Program-made: the position numbers and the translations under genes
Origin: Streptomyces sp. OR43
Lineage (GTDB): Bacteria > Actinomycetota > Actinomycetes > Streptomycetales > Streptomycetaceae
Assembly: GCF_008042275.1 (NCBI RefSeq)
Contig: NZ_RDBK01000043.1
Location: 1,342,548-1,406,547, forward strand
Length of the DNA stretch: 64,000 bases
Direction of reading: 5' to 3'
In this document: positions 7,911-16,206 of the stretch, piece by piece
How the letters are laid out: the number at the start of each line of letters is the position of its first letter
Position numbering within the stretch: position 1 is the first letter of the stretch
The notes under the pieces: model-generated
The model's database searches: none
What the model saw: the letters and a program-made list of their open reading frames with translations, nothing else
What the model was told of the DNA's origin: nothing

Positions 7911-9283
7911 TCCCCCTCATCGACCAGCTCCGCCATGGCTGCACGAGCGGTTTCGCGGTTGAGCCGGAGACCACGGGCAATGGTCGCGGCGAGGACGGAT
8001 TCGCCGGGCGAGTGACCGTGGCCGGCGTATTGCCAGTCGGCCAGGACGAGCACGGTGTCCGGGACGCGGTCCTCCAGGCCGAGGGACTGCCGTTCCTGAG
8101 CAGCGCGGAAGTCGGCGCGGGCCTGGCGGAGCTCGCCGAGAGTGGTCGAGTAGCGGCGGGACTTCGAGGAGAAGTGCCCGCGGAACCCGAGCATGTGTGC
8201 CCAGGCACGCAGCCGACGTTCGGGGTAGATCGGATCGAGGAGGTGGCATGCGGCGATGAGACGGCGGGCGTGGTCGGGAACGCCGTGGCGATCGAGCTCG
8301 GAGAGTTCGCCAATGCGGCGGTCCAGAGTGCCGGTGTTTTCCGCCGCTTTGGTGGCGTACTTCGCGACGTAGGACGCCACAGCCTGTTCGGTGACATCGG
8401 AGCCGTCGCCGAAGGCAACGACCGGGCGGACGTCGAGTTGTGTGCCCCAGCGGAAGGTACGAGCGGGCTGCTCGCCGACGGCGGGTGCGGACACCGAGGT
8501 GTAGTTGTGCTGAGCGGCTGCGTGTATCGCATTGGTGAGCAGGTCGACGGTCGCCCAGGACGGAGGTGGCGTGCCGGGCCCGTCCGGTCCGTCGATCCGC
8601 ATCACGGCGTGGAAGTGGATCGCCCCACGCCTCTGAAACTCCGCGACTTTGCCGTACGAGAGCCGAGCCGATTCCTTCAGCTCTACCTGCGTAAGCCCGG
8701 CGCGGGCCGCTATTTCCCGTCGGAGGCGAGTGGTGAACCGCATCCAGAGGTCGCCGGCGTAGTTGTTGAACAGGACCGATCCGGCGTAGTCATACGTCTC
8801 GGGGTCCAGCGCGGTACCGAGCTCGGATGCATCTGCCGAGTGCCGGCTACCGCAACGGCAAGTGCCACGTTCGGGACGGTTGTGGACCGGGCCGAAGGAC
8901 GGGGCGGTAAGGGTGGCGAAGACCCGGGGGTGATCCCGCACGGTGGCGGGGAGATCGCGGCGGTCATCTCCGGCCAGGCCCGCGCGGATCAGGTGGTAGG
9001 TGTCTCCGGCGTACGTCCAGGCGCAGGAGGGGCAGCGGGAAGCGCGGCGATTTCCGCAGGCGAGGCGGAGACGTCCGCCGGGCTCGGTCTCGGTCGAGTA
9101 GTGGTGAAGGGTCTCGCCGGTGGTCTTGTCCTTGGTGAGGGTCCAACCGGTCAGGTGGATCGGGTCGGAGCAGCCACCGGTGCGGCGGATCTGGTCCTCC
9201 CAACGGTGGAACTCGGGGGCCGAGGCCACCCTCAGCAGGTCGCCGAGGGTGAGCCGGTCGAGCTGCGATTCAGGCATGTGCAC
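7904..9283 (-). CDS. repSA: RepSA-like rolling-circle replication initiator
   Basis: This 459-aa protein (GTG start at 9283 after GGGGGAG; ATG 9277 is an alternative) has a zinc-cluster-like N-terminus (CPSC, then CRCG). The HUH motif HFH is at about 223-225 in GAIHFHAVMRID. Candidate nicking tyrosines Y305/Y309 are in ASYVAKYATK. The C-terminus (about 370-459) looks like a winged helix. Length and motifs fit the RepSA family of pSAM2, which nicks the double-strand origin to start rolling-circle replication of the excised element. A 14-codon ORF with its own ribosome site (ATG at 9314) overlaps its start and may couple translation. Confidence 0.9.
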   Translation of the reverse strand: MHMPESQLDRLTLGDLLRVASAPEFHRWEDQIRRTGGCSDPIHLTGWTLTKDKTTGETLHHYSTETEPGGRLRLACGNRRASRCPSCAWTYAGDTYHLIRAGLAGDDRRDLPATVRDHPRVFATLTAPSFGPVHNRPERGTCRCGSRHSADASELGTALDPETYDYAGSVLFNNYAGDLWMRFTTRLRREIAARAGLTQVELKESARLSYGKVAEFQRRGAIHFHAVMRIDGPDGPGTPPPSWATVDLLTNAIHAAAQHNYTSVSAPAVGEQPARTFRWGTQLDVRPVVAFGDGSDVTEQAVASYVAKYATKAAENTGTLDRRIGELSELDRHGVPDHARRLIAACHLLDPIYPERRLRAWAHMLGFRGHFSSKSRRYSTTLGELRQARADFRAAQERQSLGLEDRVPDTVLVLADWQYAGHGHSPGESVLAATIARGLRLNRETARAAMAELVDEGEW

Positions 9284-9404
9284 TCCCCCGGCGGCGGGCG
9301 GTGCGGTCGGTCATGATGGTGCTTCCTTCCGGATCTGTGGTTCGGGCAGGAGCACGGCTTCCGGGCGGCGGATGCTTGGCGGTATCGAGGCCGCCGGAAG
9401 CCGG

Positions 9405-9707
9405 TCAGCGGTGGTTCTGCGACGCCACGAGCGACCGAATGACCAGGGCGCTTATGGCGAGCGACGCGGCGGTGACGGCGACCGCAAGGAGCATGGAGAC
9501 CAGGACCGCGCCGACGACCAGCACCACGGCCGTGCCGCCACCGATGACGGCGACGACGGCACCGGGCGTGAGCTGGACCGTGGGACGTACGGGAGCCGTA
9601 GGGGCCGGGGCCAGGGTCTGGTGGGGCACGGCGGGGACGTCGCTCCGGGCGGTTCCAGTGACAATTCCGGTCGGCAACGGGTTGGTGGGGATCTTCGGAC
9701 GGAGCAT
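9405..9707 (-). CDS. SpdD-like mobile element transfer/spread membrane protein
   Basis: This 100-aa protein has a proline-rich N-terminus (about residues 1-45, PTNPLPTG ... LAPAPTAPVRPTVQLTPG). A long hydrophobic stretch at about 48-88 probably forms two membrane helices. The pattern RPTVQLTPGAVVAVIGGGTAVV is typical of Streptomyces SpdD-type proteins, which help spread of conjugative elements between mycelial compartments. It is preceded by GGGAGAACCGCC and sits in the spd/rep operon. Confidence 0.75.
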   Translation of the reverse strand: MLRPKIPTNPLPTGIVTGTARSDVPAVPHQTLAPAPTAPVRPTVQLTPGAVVAVIGGGTAVVLVVGAVLVSMLLAVAVTAASLAISALVIRSLVASQNHR

Positions 9708-9751
9708 GGCGGTTCTCCCTTCGGCGGGGGGTTACTTGACGGCGGTGTCGA

Positions 9752-9886
9752 TCACGGGGTCAGGAGGCTGTCGGCGAGGAGGTAGCCGCCGAGCAGCAGC
9801 ACGAGCACGAGCCACCAGGGCGGGCGGATCAGCTTCACGCCGAGCCAGCCGACGACGATCAGGGCGAGCCAGAGCGGTACGTCCAT
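9752..9886 (-). CDS. 44-aa membrane peptide of the transfer operon (probably frameshifted at its end)
   Basis: The ATG at 9886 follows AAGGAG by eight bases. The peptide is almost entirely hydrophobic: MDVPLWLALIVVGWLG, a basic PP turn, then WWLVLVLLLGGYLLADS. Such 50-aa two-helix proteins are usual next to SpdD in Streptomyces AICEs. The frame ends LLTP-stop. One extra G there would continue to VIDTAVK and a TAA 13 nt before the spdD ribosome site, the ending I expect for the family. This points to a 1-bp deletion. Confidence 0.65.
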   Translation of the reverse strand: MDVPLWLALIVVGWLGVKLIRPPWWLVLVLLLGGYLLADSLLTP

Positions 9887-9899
9887 GGATTGGTCTCCT

Positions 9900-10091
9900 T
9901 CAGCGGACCTTGCAGCGGTGGGTGCGGGCGGCGAGCTGGGCGGCGGACCGGCTGCTGAAGTCGGACGACCAACCGCAGCGATCGGCGGTGCACACGGCGG
10001 CGTGCTGGGTGCGGCCGTGCCGGTCGCGGTGGGTACCGATCTGCACCGGTCCGATCCGCATCACGGAGTGGAAGTGGTCGCGGGCGGGCAT
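9900..10091 (-). CDS. Small mobile element transfer protein
   Basis: This 63-aa polar, basic protein (MPARDHFHSVMRIGPVQIGTH...) has three cysteines (CTADRCGW ... HRCKVR) that could form a zinc site. The ribosome site AGGAGA is seven bases upstream. Proteins of this size and opening are regularly found between DUF2637 and SpdD genes in AICEs and carry the label mobile element transfer protein. No biochemical role is known to me. Confidence 0.7.
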   Translation of the reverse strand: MPARDHFHSVMRIGPVQIGTHRDRHGRTQHAAVCTADRCGWSSDFSSRSAAQLAARTHRCKVR

Positions 10092-10109
10092 GGTGGATCT
10101 CCTCTCGGG

Positions 10110-10775
10110 TCAGGCGAGCTGAGCGGCAATCGCGGCGGCGAGTTGAGGCGGAACTCCGAGGCGGGCGCGGAGCGTGTCGGTGTCGATCGGTGAACCGGTA
10201 CGGGCGCGGTGGTCGTCGGCGACCTTCCGGGCGTGGTCGACGAGCGCGGCCGGCACGGGCGGAGACGCGTCGGCGGGAGGCAGGACCGGAGACTCCTCAG
10301 CGGCAGGAATCGGCGCTGGTTCCAGCTCCGGGGCCTGTTCCTCGGTGACGAGCTCCGGCGCTGAGGAATCAGCCGTAGGCACCGCCGGAACGGGCGTCCC
10401 GTCCTCAACCGAGGTCTCTGTGTGGGCGAGGAGCGTCCCGCCGAGGAAGGCAAGCGCGGGCCATCCAGCAATGCCGAAGCGCAACCAGGCCGGAGGGTGC
10501 GCGAGATCGAGGAATCCTGCGGTGGCGACGTTGGCACCGAGCGAAGCGACGAGCGCGATCAGGAACCAGCACCAGGCGAGCCGGGACGGGCCGTCCTTGC
10601 GTAGCCGCCGCCAGGCAGCGACCAGGAGCAGATCAACGCTGATCGGGTAGGCCCATGCCTTCCAGCCGTCCTGGCCCGCGGCGGCGGCAAGGTCGTGGAG
10701 GTGGGCGAAGGAGAGCGCGCCAGCGATCACGGCTTGGATCAGTACGGCGTCCACGCGCACGGAGGGACGGGCCAT
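10110..10775 (-). CDS. DUF2637 membrane protein (SpdB-like)
   Basis: This 221-aa protein starts at ATG 10775 (MARPSVRVDAV), six bases after AAAAGGAG. The upstream ATG 10796 lacks a ribosome site. Four hydrophobic segments in residues 10-120 form the DUF2637 membrane domain. Next comes a Pro/Glu/Ala-rich linker (about 125-175), then a basic helical segment (VDHARKVADDHRARTG ... LRARLGVPPQLAAA). DUF2637 proteins occur in the traSA-spd operons of AICEs and are thought to act in intramycelial spread with TraSA. Confidence 0.75.
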   Translation of the reverse strand: MARPSVRVDAVLIQAVIAGALSFAHLHDLAAAAGQDGWKAWAYPISVDLLLVAAWRRLRKDGPSRLAWCWFLIALVASLGANVATAGFLDLAHPPAWLRFGIAGWPALAFLGGTLLAHTETSVEDGTPVPAVPTADSSAPELVTEEQAPELEPAPIPAAEESPVLPPADASPPVPAALVDHARKVADDHRARTGSPIDTDTLRARLGVPPQLAAAIAAQLA

Positions 10776-10852
10776 CGGACTTCTCCTTTTCGGCATGGGA
10801 CGGGTAGGGACTTGGCGCGGGAATGGTCCACGCCGACCGGTGAGCGGGAGGG

Positions 10853-12208
10853 TCAGGCGGTGGTGGGCGCGGCTTTGGTGAGCGGCGCGGTGGCCGAGGC
10901 CAGGGGTGCGACGGTGGGCCGGAAGGCCGCGAGGGCGGGCACATCCGGAGTGCGGTCAGCGTGCCGGTTGCAGATGTTCACGGCTTGGCGCAGTGAGGTG
11001 TGTGGTGCCCGGATGCGGGTCCATCCACCGGTCGAGTCACCCGAGACCGCGATGCCGGGGACGTCGGTGGGAATCTGGATCGCGGCAAGGACGGCGTCCG
11101 GAGCAATGTCTCCGAAGGCCATGTTGGCGCTGGACTCGTCATTGACCCGGTGGGCGGTCCGACCCGTGAGTTGGGCACGGAGCATCGTGATGCCCTTGCC
11201 GAGTTCGGAGCCGAAGCGCTGGCCACAGATCTCCAGGTAGATCCCCGCGGCACGGCCGAGCTGAGCGAGGCGGACCAGAGCAGTGACGATCCGGTCGCGG
11301 CGCTTCTCCTCGTCCTTGGTGGCGAACAGCGCCAGCTCGGCGACCTCGTCGACCAGGACCACGACCGGCGTCGGGCGTATGTCGGTCGGCAGGTCCCAGA
11401 TGTCGGCGGCTATGTCGGCGTCCGGAACGTCAACGGTGATGCGCTGAGCGGAGCGGATGAGCTGGTAGACGTCCTCCATGTGCTGCACGAGTGCTTCGAG
11501 GAGTTCGAGGGCGGTGTCCGGGTTGTCGGCGAGGGCGGAGAAGCGCCGGGCGAGCGGAAAGAGCTCGACGCCCTGTTTGCAGTCAATCCCGACGAGCGCG
11601 ACGTCGTGCGCCGCGAGGCCGGCGACCAGGTTGCGCTGGTAGACGGACTTCCCCGACTCGGTCGCGCCGAGCGTCAGCCCGTGGGGCACAGCCCGGTAGT
11701 CGCGGTAGTGGACGGATCCGTCCTCGCGCAGTGCGACGGGGATACGCATCGGCGCGGGGCCGGTTTCGGCGGGCATCTGCACCCGCCGGAGGACGTCGTA
11801 TCCCGTCATCCGTAACTCCACGATTCCCGAGCGAAGTTCGCGGGAGGTGACTCCGTACATCCCGAAGGAGTGCCGGAGGCGGTCGGTGGCCGAGGCAACG
11901 TCGAAGGCATCCTGACCGGGACGGAGCTTGATCCGCAGGACCAGCCCGGTACGAGTAGGCCGAAGCCGGAGAATGCGCGGGGCCCTCGACTCAGGAACGG
12001 GGCGGTTCGTCATCCGGGCGAGGGAGAGACGCCAACGCGCGGGCGGAACGGTGAGTCCGCAGGCGTCCATGACCGAGGCGTATCGGACCGCTACCCGCAG
12101 CGCGGCAAGGGTGACCCCGAAGGTCATCCAGTACCAGGCGGGACGCCGCCACCGCAGGATCACTGCGATGACGACGACCAGCAGCAGCGTGACCAGGCAC
12201 CCGGTCAT
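10853..12208 (-). CDS. traSA: TraSA-type FtsK/SpoIIIE-like DNA translocase
   Basis: This 451-aa protein has two short membrane helices at the N-terminus (about 4-18 and 24-42). Its motor domain carries Walker A GATESGKS at 181-188, Walker B VVVLVDEVAEL near 290, and a downstream GQRFGSE/LRAQLTGR arginine-finger region. Family members form hexameric pores that move double-stranded DNA of the element into the recipient hypha, without relaxase nicking. The start ATG lies two bases after the stop of the preceding gene, so it is coupled. Transcription is expected to be repressed by the KorSA-like regulator through the operators at 12576-12654. Confidence 0.93.
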   Translation of the reverse strand: MTGCLVTLLLVVVIAVILRWRRPAWYWMTFGVTLAALRVAVRYASVMDACGLTVPPARWRLSLARMTNRPVPESRAPRILRLRPTRTGLVLRIKLRPGQDAFDVASATDRLRHSFGMYGVTSRELRSGIVELRMTGYDVLRRVQMPAETGPAPMRIPVALREDGSVHYRDYRAVPHGLTLGATESGKSVYQRNLVAGLAAHDVALVGIDCKQGVELFPLARRFSALADNPDTALELLEALVQHMEDVYQLIRSAQRITVDVPDADIAADIWDLPTDIRPTPVVVLVDEVAELALFATKDEEKRRDRIVTALVRLAQLGRAAGIYLEICGQRFGSELGKGITMLRAQLTGRTAHRVNDESSANMAFGDIAPDAVLAAIQIPTDVPGIAVSGDSTGGWTRIRAPHTSLRQAVNICNRHADRTPDVPALAAFRPTVAPLASATAPLTKAAPTTA

Positions 12209-12210
12209 GA

Positions 12211-12567
12211 TCAGGCCGCCTTGGGCTTCTCGGCAGCGGCGACGAGCGAGGTGACCGCCACCGCGCGGAAGGCGATGCCATGTCGCTTCTGCCCGTTGAA
12301 CTCGTTCTCCCACGGCCGGGCGATCAGGCCGGTGACGGCGACGGGCGTGCCCATCATCAGCTCACCGGAGATGCCCGGCTCAGGGACGGTGACCGAAAGG
12401 ATCTCCACCTCCTCGTTCGCCACGAACATCACGTCCACGGTCATGAGCTTCGCGCCGCTCTCGACGTCCACGGCGATCTCGCCGGTCCGGCGGTCCTTGA
12501 CCTTGATCTGCGGGGGCTTGGCGACCATCACTGACGCGGCGGAGGTGTCGACGGGGATCGTACGCAC
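12211..12567 (-). CDS. Conserved AICE protein upstream of traSA (possible OB-fold)
   Basis: This 118-aa protein starts at GTG 12567 with AGGAG nine bases upstream. The sequence is beta-rich: QIKVKDRRTGEIAVDV, KLMTVDVMFVANEEVEILSV, then ELMMGTPVAVTGLIARPWEN. Its spacing resembles an SSB-like OB fold, and binding single-stranded DNA during rolling-circle replication is my inference. It is the first gene of the tra/spd/rep/xis/int operon and ends two bases before traSA. Confidence 0.65.
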   Translation of the reverse strand: MRTIPVDTSAASVMVAKPPQIKVKDRRTGEIAVDVESGAKLMTVDVMFVANEEVEILSVTVPEPGISGELMMGTPVAVTGLIARPWENEFNGQKRHGIAFRAVAVTSLVAAAEKPKAA

Positions 12568-12575
12568 AGAAGATC

Positions 12576-12654
12576 ACTCCTATAGAAGTCTTCGACTCAG
12601 TCACTCATGTATATGAGTGACATAAAGAAGAGTGCATCACTCCTATACATGAGT
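12576..12654. promoter_or_regulatory. Operator cluster for the KorSA-like repressor at the transfer operon promoter
   Basis: Three related sites lie in the 139-bp gap between the transfer operon and the GntR gene. ACTCCTATA (12576) is a half site. TCACTCAT-GTAT-ATGAGTGA (12601-12620) is a perfect palindrome. ACTCCTATACATGAGT (12639-12654) is the third. The same motif recurs at 13507 on the other side of the GntR gene, so it is most likely its operator. This intergenic DNA is also notably AT-rich. Confidence 0.75.
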
Positions 12655-12706
12655 CAACCCGCCGAGACGAGGAAGTCACGGCGGGCTGCGTTGAGTTGAG
12701 TGCGCG

Positions 12707-13486
12707 TCAGTCGGAGGCGGGGATCCGGTAGCTGAAAACGAACTGGTCAGCGGCCATGAGCGTGTCGCACACCTCTACGACACGATCCTCCGTCGTCCTT
12801 GCCTCACGGATCAGGTGAACCACCGAAGCACCGGGGCTCAGGGCCAGTTCGGAGGCCTCCGCCTTGGTCGCCAGCCGGGCTTGCAGCGTCTCGACGAACT
12901 CCGCGAACTCGTGCCCGTGGTCTTCGAGGCGGGCGTAGATGCCACCACCGCCGGGGTTCTTCGCGAAGAGCTCGGGGATGTCCTTCGCAACGTCCCACGG
13001 GAGGTACGACGTGGCCGTCTCGACGGGGGTTTCATTGCGGAAGTAGAGACGGCGCCGGGCGAGCACCTGAGCGCCGGCGGGGACGCCGAGCCGCTCCGCA
13101 ATGTCGTTCGGTGCGTCCATCGGACCGATGTAGAGAACACTGACGCCCGCTTTGGCGCCGGACTGTTCCGACTCGGCGAGGTACGCAGCCTTGCCGCCCT
13201 GTCGATGGGAGCGCTTGAAGCGGTCCGAGGAACGGTGCCGTACCGGCGGCCGGGCCTTCACCATGGAGCCCTTGCCCTGGCGGGTCTCCACGAGGTCACT
13301 CGCGCGGACCTCCACCATGGCCTTGCGGATGGTGCCGCCGGAGACGCCGTAGCGCTCCACGAGCTCCGATTCGCTGGGCACCATGTCACCGGGCTTGAGG
13401 ATTCCGGCGCGGATCTGCTGAACGATCTCCTCGGCGATCTGCACGTACCGAGGTACGGACTTCCCACCTCCTACTGCTGTTTCCAT
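12707..13486 (-). CDS. korSA: KorSA-like GntR/HutC-family repressor
   Basis: This 259-aa protein has an N-terminal GntR winged helix (about 10-80, PSESELVERYGVSGGTIRKAM and QGKGSMV) and a C-terminal UTRA/HutC effector domain (about 105-255). It is divergent from the Pif-like Nudix gene and faces the transfer operon, with copies of one palindromic motif in both intergenic regions. In pSAM2 the GntR repressor KorSA silences the activator gene pra and its own gene. Here the same role on the transfer operon and pif-like gene is inferred. A weak AAGGA precedes the ATG. Confidence 0.8.
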   Translation of the reverse strand: METAVGGGKSVPRYVQIAEEIVQQIRAGILKPGDMVPSESELVERYGVSGGTIRKAMVEVRASDLVETRQGKGSMVKARPPVRHRSSDRFKRSHRQGGKAAYLAESEQSGAKAGVSVLYIGPMDAPNDIAERLGVPAGAQVLARRRLYFRNETPVETATSYLPWDVAKDIPELFAKNPGGGGIYARLEDHGHEFAEFVETLQARLATKAEASELALSPGASVVHLIREARTTEDRVVEVCDTLMAADQFVFSYRIPASD

Positions 13487-13506
13487 AGTCCTTCTCTTCC
13501 TCCTAT

Positions 13507-13522
13507 GCTCCTGTACATGAGT
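13507..13522. promoter_or_regulatory. KorSA-type operator overlapping the Nudix start codon
   Basis: GCTCCTGTACATGAGT matches the motif at 12639 in 14 of 16 positions. The Nudix ATG (13517) lies inside it. A bound repressor would cover the translation start, and the transcript is probably leaderless or very short-leadered. Confidence 0.65.
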
Positions 13523-13972
13523 AACAGTGCGCAGGAAGGCACGTCAACGCCGCTTCACTCCGTGTCCGTAGCCGGAGTGGTCGTGCGCGAGGACGGGCGA
13601 CTCCTGGCGATCCGCCGTGCCGACAACGGCACTTGGGAGCTCCCAGGCGGTGTACTCGAACTCGACGAGGCCCCGGAGACGGGCGTTCAGCGCGAGGTCC
13701 TGGAGGAGACGGGCATCCACGTCGAGGTGTACGAGCTCACGGGGGTCTACAAGAACACCATGCGCGGCATCGTGGCCCTGGTCTTCCGATGCAAGCCCGC
13801 CGGCGGAAGCGAGCGGACGTCCAGCGAATCGACCGCGGTCGGCTGGCTCACGCCGGACGAGGTCACCGAGTGGATGTCCGAGGTCTACGCGGTCCGACTG
13901 CTGGATGCCCTCGACGGGAACGGGCCCCACGTGCGGAGCCATGACGGCAAGCGCCTGACGCCGGTGCGATAG
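13517..13972 (+). CDS. pif: Pif-like Nudix hydrolase (transfer immunity)
   Basis: This 151-aa protein has a complete Nudix box: GGVLELDEAPETGVQREVLE continuing ETGI, with the REVLEETG core. The fold spans about 15-140. It is divergent from the KorSA-like gene. In pSAM2 the Nudix protein Pif blocks redundant transfer between element-carrying strains, and its place beside korSA matches this gene. A house-cleaning nucleotide hydrolase is the alternative. The start ATG at 13517 lies inside the operator and lacks a ribosome site. An in-frame ATG at 13505 would add four residues (MLLY). Confidence 0.75.
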   Translation: MSNSAQEGTSTPLHSVSVAGVVVREDGRLLAIRRADNGTWELPGGVLELDEAPETGVQREVLEETGIHVEVYELTGVYKNTMRGIVALVFRCKPAGGSERTSSESTAVGWLTPDEVTEWMSEVYAVRLLDALDGNGPHVRSHDGKRLTPVR

Positions 13973-14153
13973 AACTTTCTCTACTTCATCAAGGCCCGCG
14001 CACGGCGCGGGCGCGCGCCGCCTCAGCGGCGCGGCCTGCCTCTGTCTTCGCCCCGGCTGGCCGCGCCCGGCGGCGCGCTGGCGAGCTGCGGGCCTGAAGG
14101 TGGGGGACACCCTCTGTGGCTGGGGCGGTCGGCTCCACGGCTTTAGGCAGCCA

Positions 14154-14264
14154 CTTTGGGGCGAGCCTCTAAGATCATGGCCCCAACGTCGTGCTTTAAC
14201 GGGCAGGTCCACAGACTGCCCGACTCGCCGGAAGCTTAAGGGGCCATGATCACTCGCCCCAAAG
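14154..14264. repeat. Nested three-part inverted repeat, candidate replication or transfer site
   Basis: Three nested arm pairs share one centre: 12 bp (14154-14165/14253-14264), 12 bp (14173-14184/14240-14251) and 7 bp (14200-14206/14216-14222). All are perfect. Together they would make a roughly 110-nt cruciform or structured RNA. This is the main feature of the 378-bp non-coding stretch 13973-14350, whose first part is a GC-rich segment with no ORF I trust. A single-strand origin, the clt transfer locus or a structured RNA are the options. Confidence 0.6.
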
Positions 14265-14350
14265 CAGCTCCAGCCCAAAGCCACTCCGCCGACCTGTGAG
14301 CCGTGGCAGCCCTTGTGCGGGGAAGCAAGAGGAGCTCCCCGCCCTAACAC

Positions 14351-15457
14351 CTAGAACAAGCGACCCAACTGCTCGGGAACGGCCGACGCTACCGCGTCTG
14401 TTGCACCGCTTTCGTAGGCGCGCACGTGCTCCGAGAGACACTTCCCAATGACCTCTCCAAGACGAACAGGCACGGCGTTCCCGATCATCCGCCCTAGGCG
14501 GCTGAAAGTGACTTGCTCACCTCGTTTGAGGAACTTGTAGTTCCTGGGGAAGGTCTGCAGCATCGCGGCCTCTCGGAGAGAGATTGCACGATCTTGGGTG
14601 GGATGGCCAAAGCGCCCATTGCCGTACCCAAAGCACTGAGTGGTAATTGTGGGCGCCGGCGCATCCCACTCCATTCGCCCATAGACGCTTGGGTAGGTTG
14701 ATCCAGTTGTCTTGCGGTGGCACGCCGCAATGAGGTCCGGGTCCCAGTCGCGCCAAGTGCCGCCGGGCTTCGAGGCTTTGATTCGCTTCATGTTGGTTTC
14801 ACTGAGGGACGAAGCAATGTGCAGAGGGTCCCTGGCGTGCTGCTCCCCGGCATTGATAGGTGGCAGCTTCCCAATTTCTTCTCTGACTGTGCGAGGATTT
14901 TCACCGAATTGCGAAGCCAGATCCAGTCCATGCCCGCCGAGCTTTGACGCCAGAAGAACGAGCCTTTTTCGAGATTGCGGGACACCGATCTTCGTGCATT
15001 CGACCTTTGTCCAGCTAACAGAATAGCCTTTCAGGGATTCTAGGAACTCTGAAAAGACTTCGTGGTCAGTTAGCTGAACCACATTTTCCATGGTTACGAG
15101 ATCTGGTTGCAGATCAGCCACGAGAGAACCAAAGTCCCGGACCAACTGCCAGTCCATACCCCGCTTCTTACTCCTGCCCCCCTGACTGTATGTAGAGAAG
15201 GGCTGACAAGGTGCACATCCGGCGAGCAGTGAGTACTTACCTTCATCCAGATACGGCTTCAGGGTCGCCGCATCAAGGTCCTTCACGTCCTGCTCAATGA
15301 ACGGTGCTGCGTTGTTCGCTTCGAACGGGTAGCGGCAATGCGGATCCAGATCGACTCCAGCAGTGACGTTAATTCCGCTGCGCACTAGCCCGTGAGTGAG
15401 TCCCCCGACGCCACAGAACAGATCAACCGCTGAAATAGTAGGGGGGTCTTCACTCAT
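14351..15457 (-). CDS. DNA (cytosine-5) methyltransferase
   Basis: This 368-aa C5 methyltransferase has motif I DLFCGVGGLTHGL (12-24), catalytic C84 in motif IV GCAPCQPFS, motif VI MENVV (E124), motif VIII QSRKR and motif X GRMIGNAVPV near the C-terminus. Motif IX is also clear (ISLREAAMLQTFP). It is the last gene of a coupled trio: its ATG overlaps the HEPN gene stop by 4 nt (ATGA). No restriction endonuclease gene sits next to it. Its GC content is visibly lower than the host backbone. It may mark self DNA for the DUF262/HEPN effector; the target sequence is unknown. Confidence 0.93.
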   Translation of the reverse strand: MSEDPPTISAVDLFCGVGGLTHGLVRSGINVTAGVDLDPHCRYPFEANNAAPFIEQDVKDLDAATLKPYLDEGKYSLLAGCAPCQPFSTYSQGGRSKKRGMDWQLVRDFGSLVADLQPDLVTMENVVQLTDHEVFSEFLESLKGYSVSWTKVECTKIGVPQSRKRLVLLASKLGGHGLDLASQFGENPRTVREEIGKLPPINAGEQHARDPLHIASSLSETNMKRIKASKPGGTWRDWDPDLIAACHRKTTGSTYPSVYGRMEWDAPAPTITTQCFGYGNGRFGHPTQDRAISLREAAMLQTFPRNYKFLKRGEQVTFSRLGRMIGNAVPVRLGEVIGKCLSEHVRAYESGATDAVASAVPEQLGRLF

Positions 15458-16206
15458 GCCGTATCACCGCTTGGCCTGCTGTCCGGTCGGAGGAAATCAT
15501 GGGAATCGATATAGCTCTTGAAGCACGTGATCACTTCGCGTAGGTACGCCTCTACACTCTGCGACATCTCTCGTAGTTCGCTCACCAGTACGCCATCCGC
15601 ACAGTCCACAAAAGAGATCGAACCGTGAGCCAGGCCGTTCCTGCGGTTCTTAACCAGTTGCAGGGGGCCGAGGCCATCGCGCTTCTTCCGCTTGACGCTC
15701 GCCTGGGTGGGCAGGGTCAGCGACAGAGGGCAGCCCAGCCGCTCGGCCATCTTGTAGATTACCTGATCATCCCAGTTCCCCCCGCCACCGACATCTATAA
15801 CGAAAGGCTCGATTGGAAGTTGCTGAACGATATGAGTGCTCATCTGGAGTGCATGCTTCAGTCGACTCTCTGCGGACATGTCAGCATGCGTGCGCGCCGT
15901 GGACCTCACCCATTCACCCATGAGCTGGTCATTGAGTTGATGGGGTTGCCACCTGCCTGCAGTTGAAGTCGCTTCAGTCAACTCGGATACGCATCTAGCC
16001 ATTGTGGCTTCAACGAGATTATACAGTTGCAGATAGACGCTGCTGTATAGGATTTTCTGCTGTTTGGCCGTGATTCGATATTCCGATACGGCGATTCGAG
16101 GGATTCCGTTTTGAGTTGCCTCCTCGACCTTTTCGAGAAGATCGACGTAGGAGTCAACTTCACCAAAGCGCTCCTCGAAGAACGGCAAGAGATCTGCAGT
16201 ACTCAT
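15454..16206 (-). CDS. HEPN-family protein (MAE_28990-like), putative RNase effector
   Basis: This 250-aa helical protein opens with a pattern like the MAE_28990/MAE_18760 HEPN family (LLPFFEERFGEVDSYVDLLE ... QQKILYSSVYLQLYNLVEAT). It carries the HEPN R-x4-H-type motif R189-N-GLA-H194. HEPN proteins are commonly metal-independent RNases in defence and toxin systems. Its start overlaps the DUF262 gene stop (ATGA) and its stop overlaps the methyltransferase start (ATGA), so the three proteins are made together. Whether it is active or held in check by DUF262 is inference. Confidence 0.75.
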   Translation of the reverse strand: MSTADLLPFFEERFGEVDSYVDLLEKVEEATQNGIPRIAVSEYRITAKQQKILYSSVYLQLYNLVEATMARCVSELTEATSTAGRWQPHQLNDQLMGEWVRSTARTHADMSAESRLKHALQMSTHIVQQLPIEPFVIDVGGGGNWDDQVIYKMAERLGCPLSLTLPTQASVKRKKRDGLGPLQLVKNRRNGLAHGSISFVDCADGVLVSELREMSQSVEAYLREVITCFKSYIDSHDFLRPDSRPSGDTA

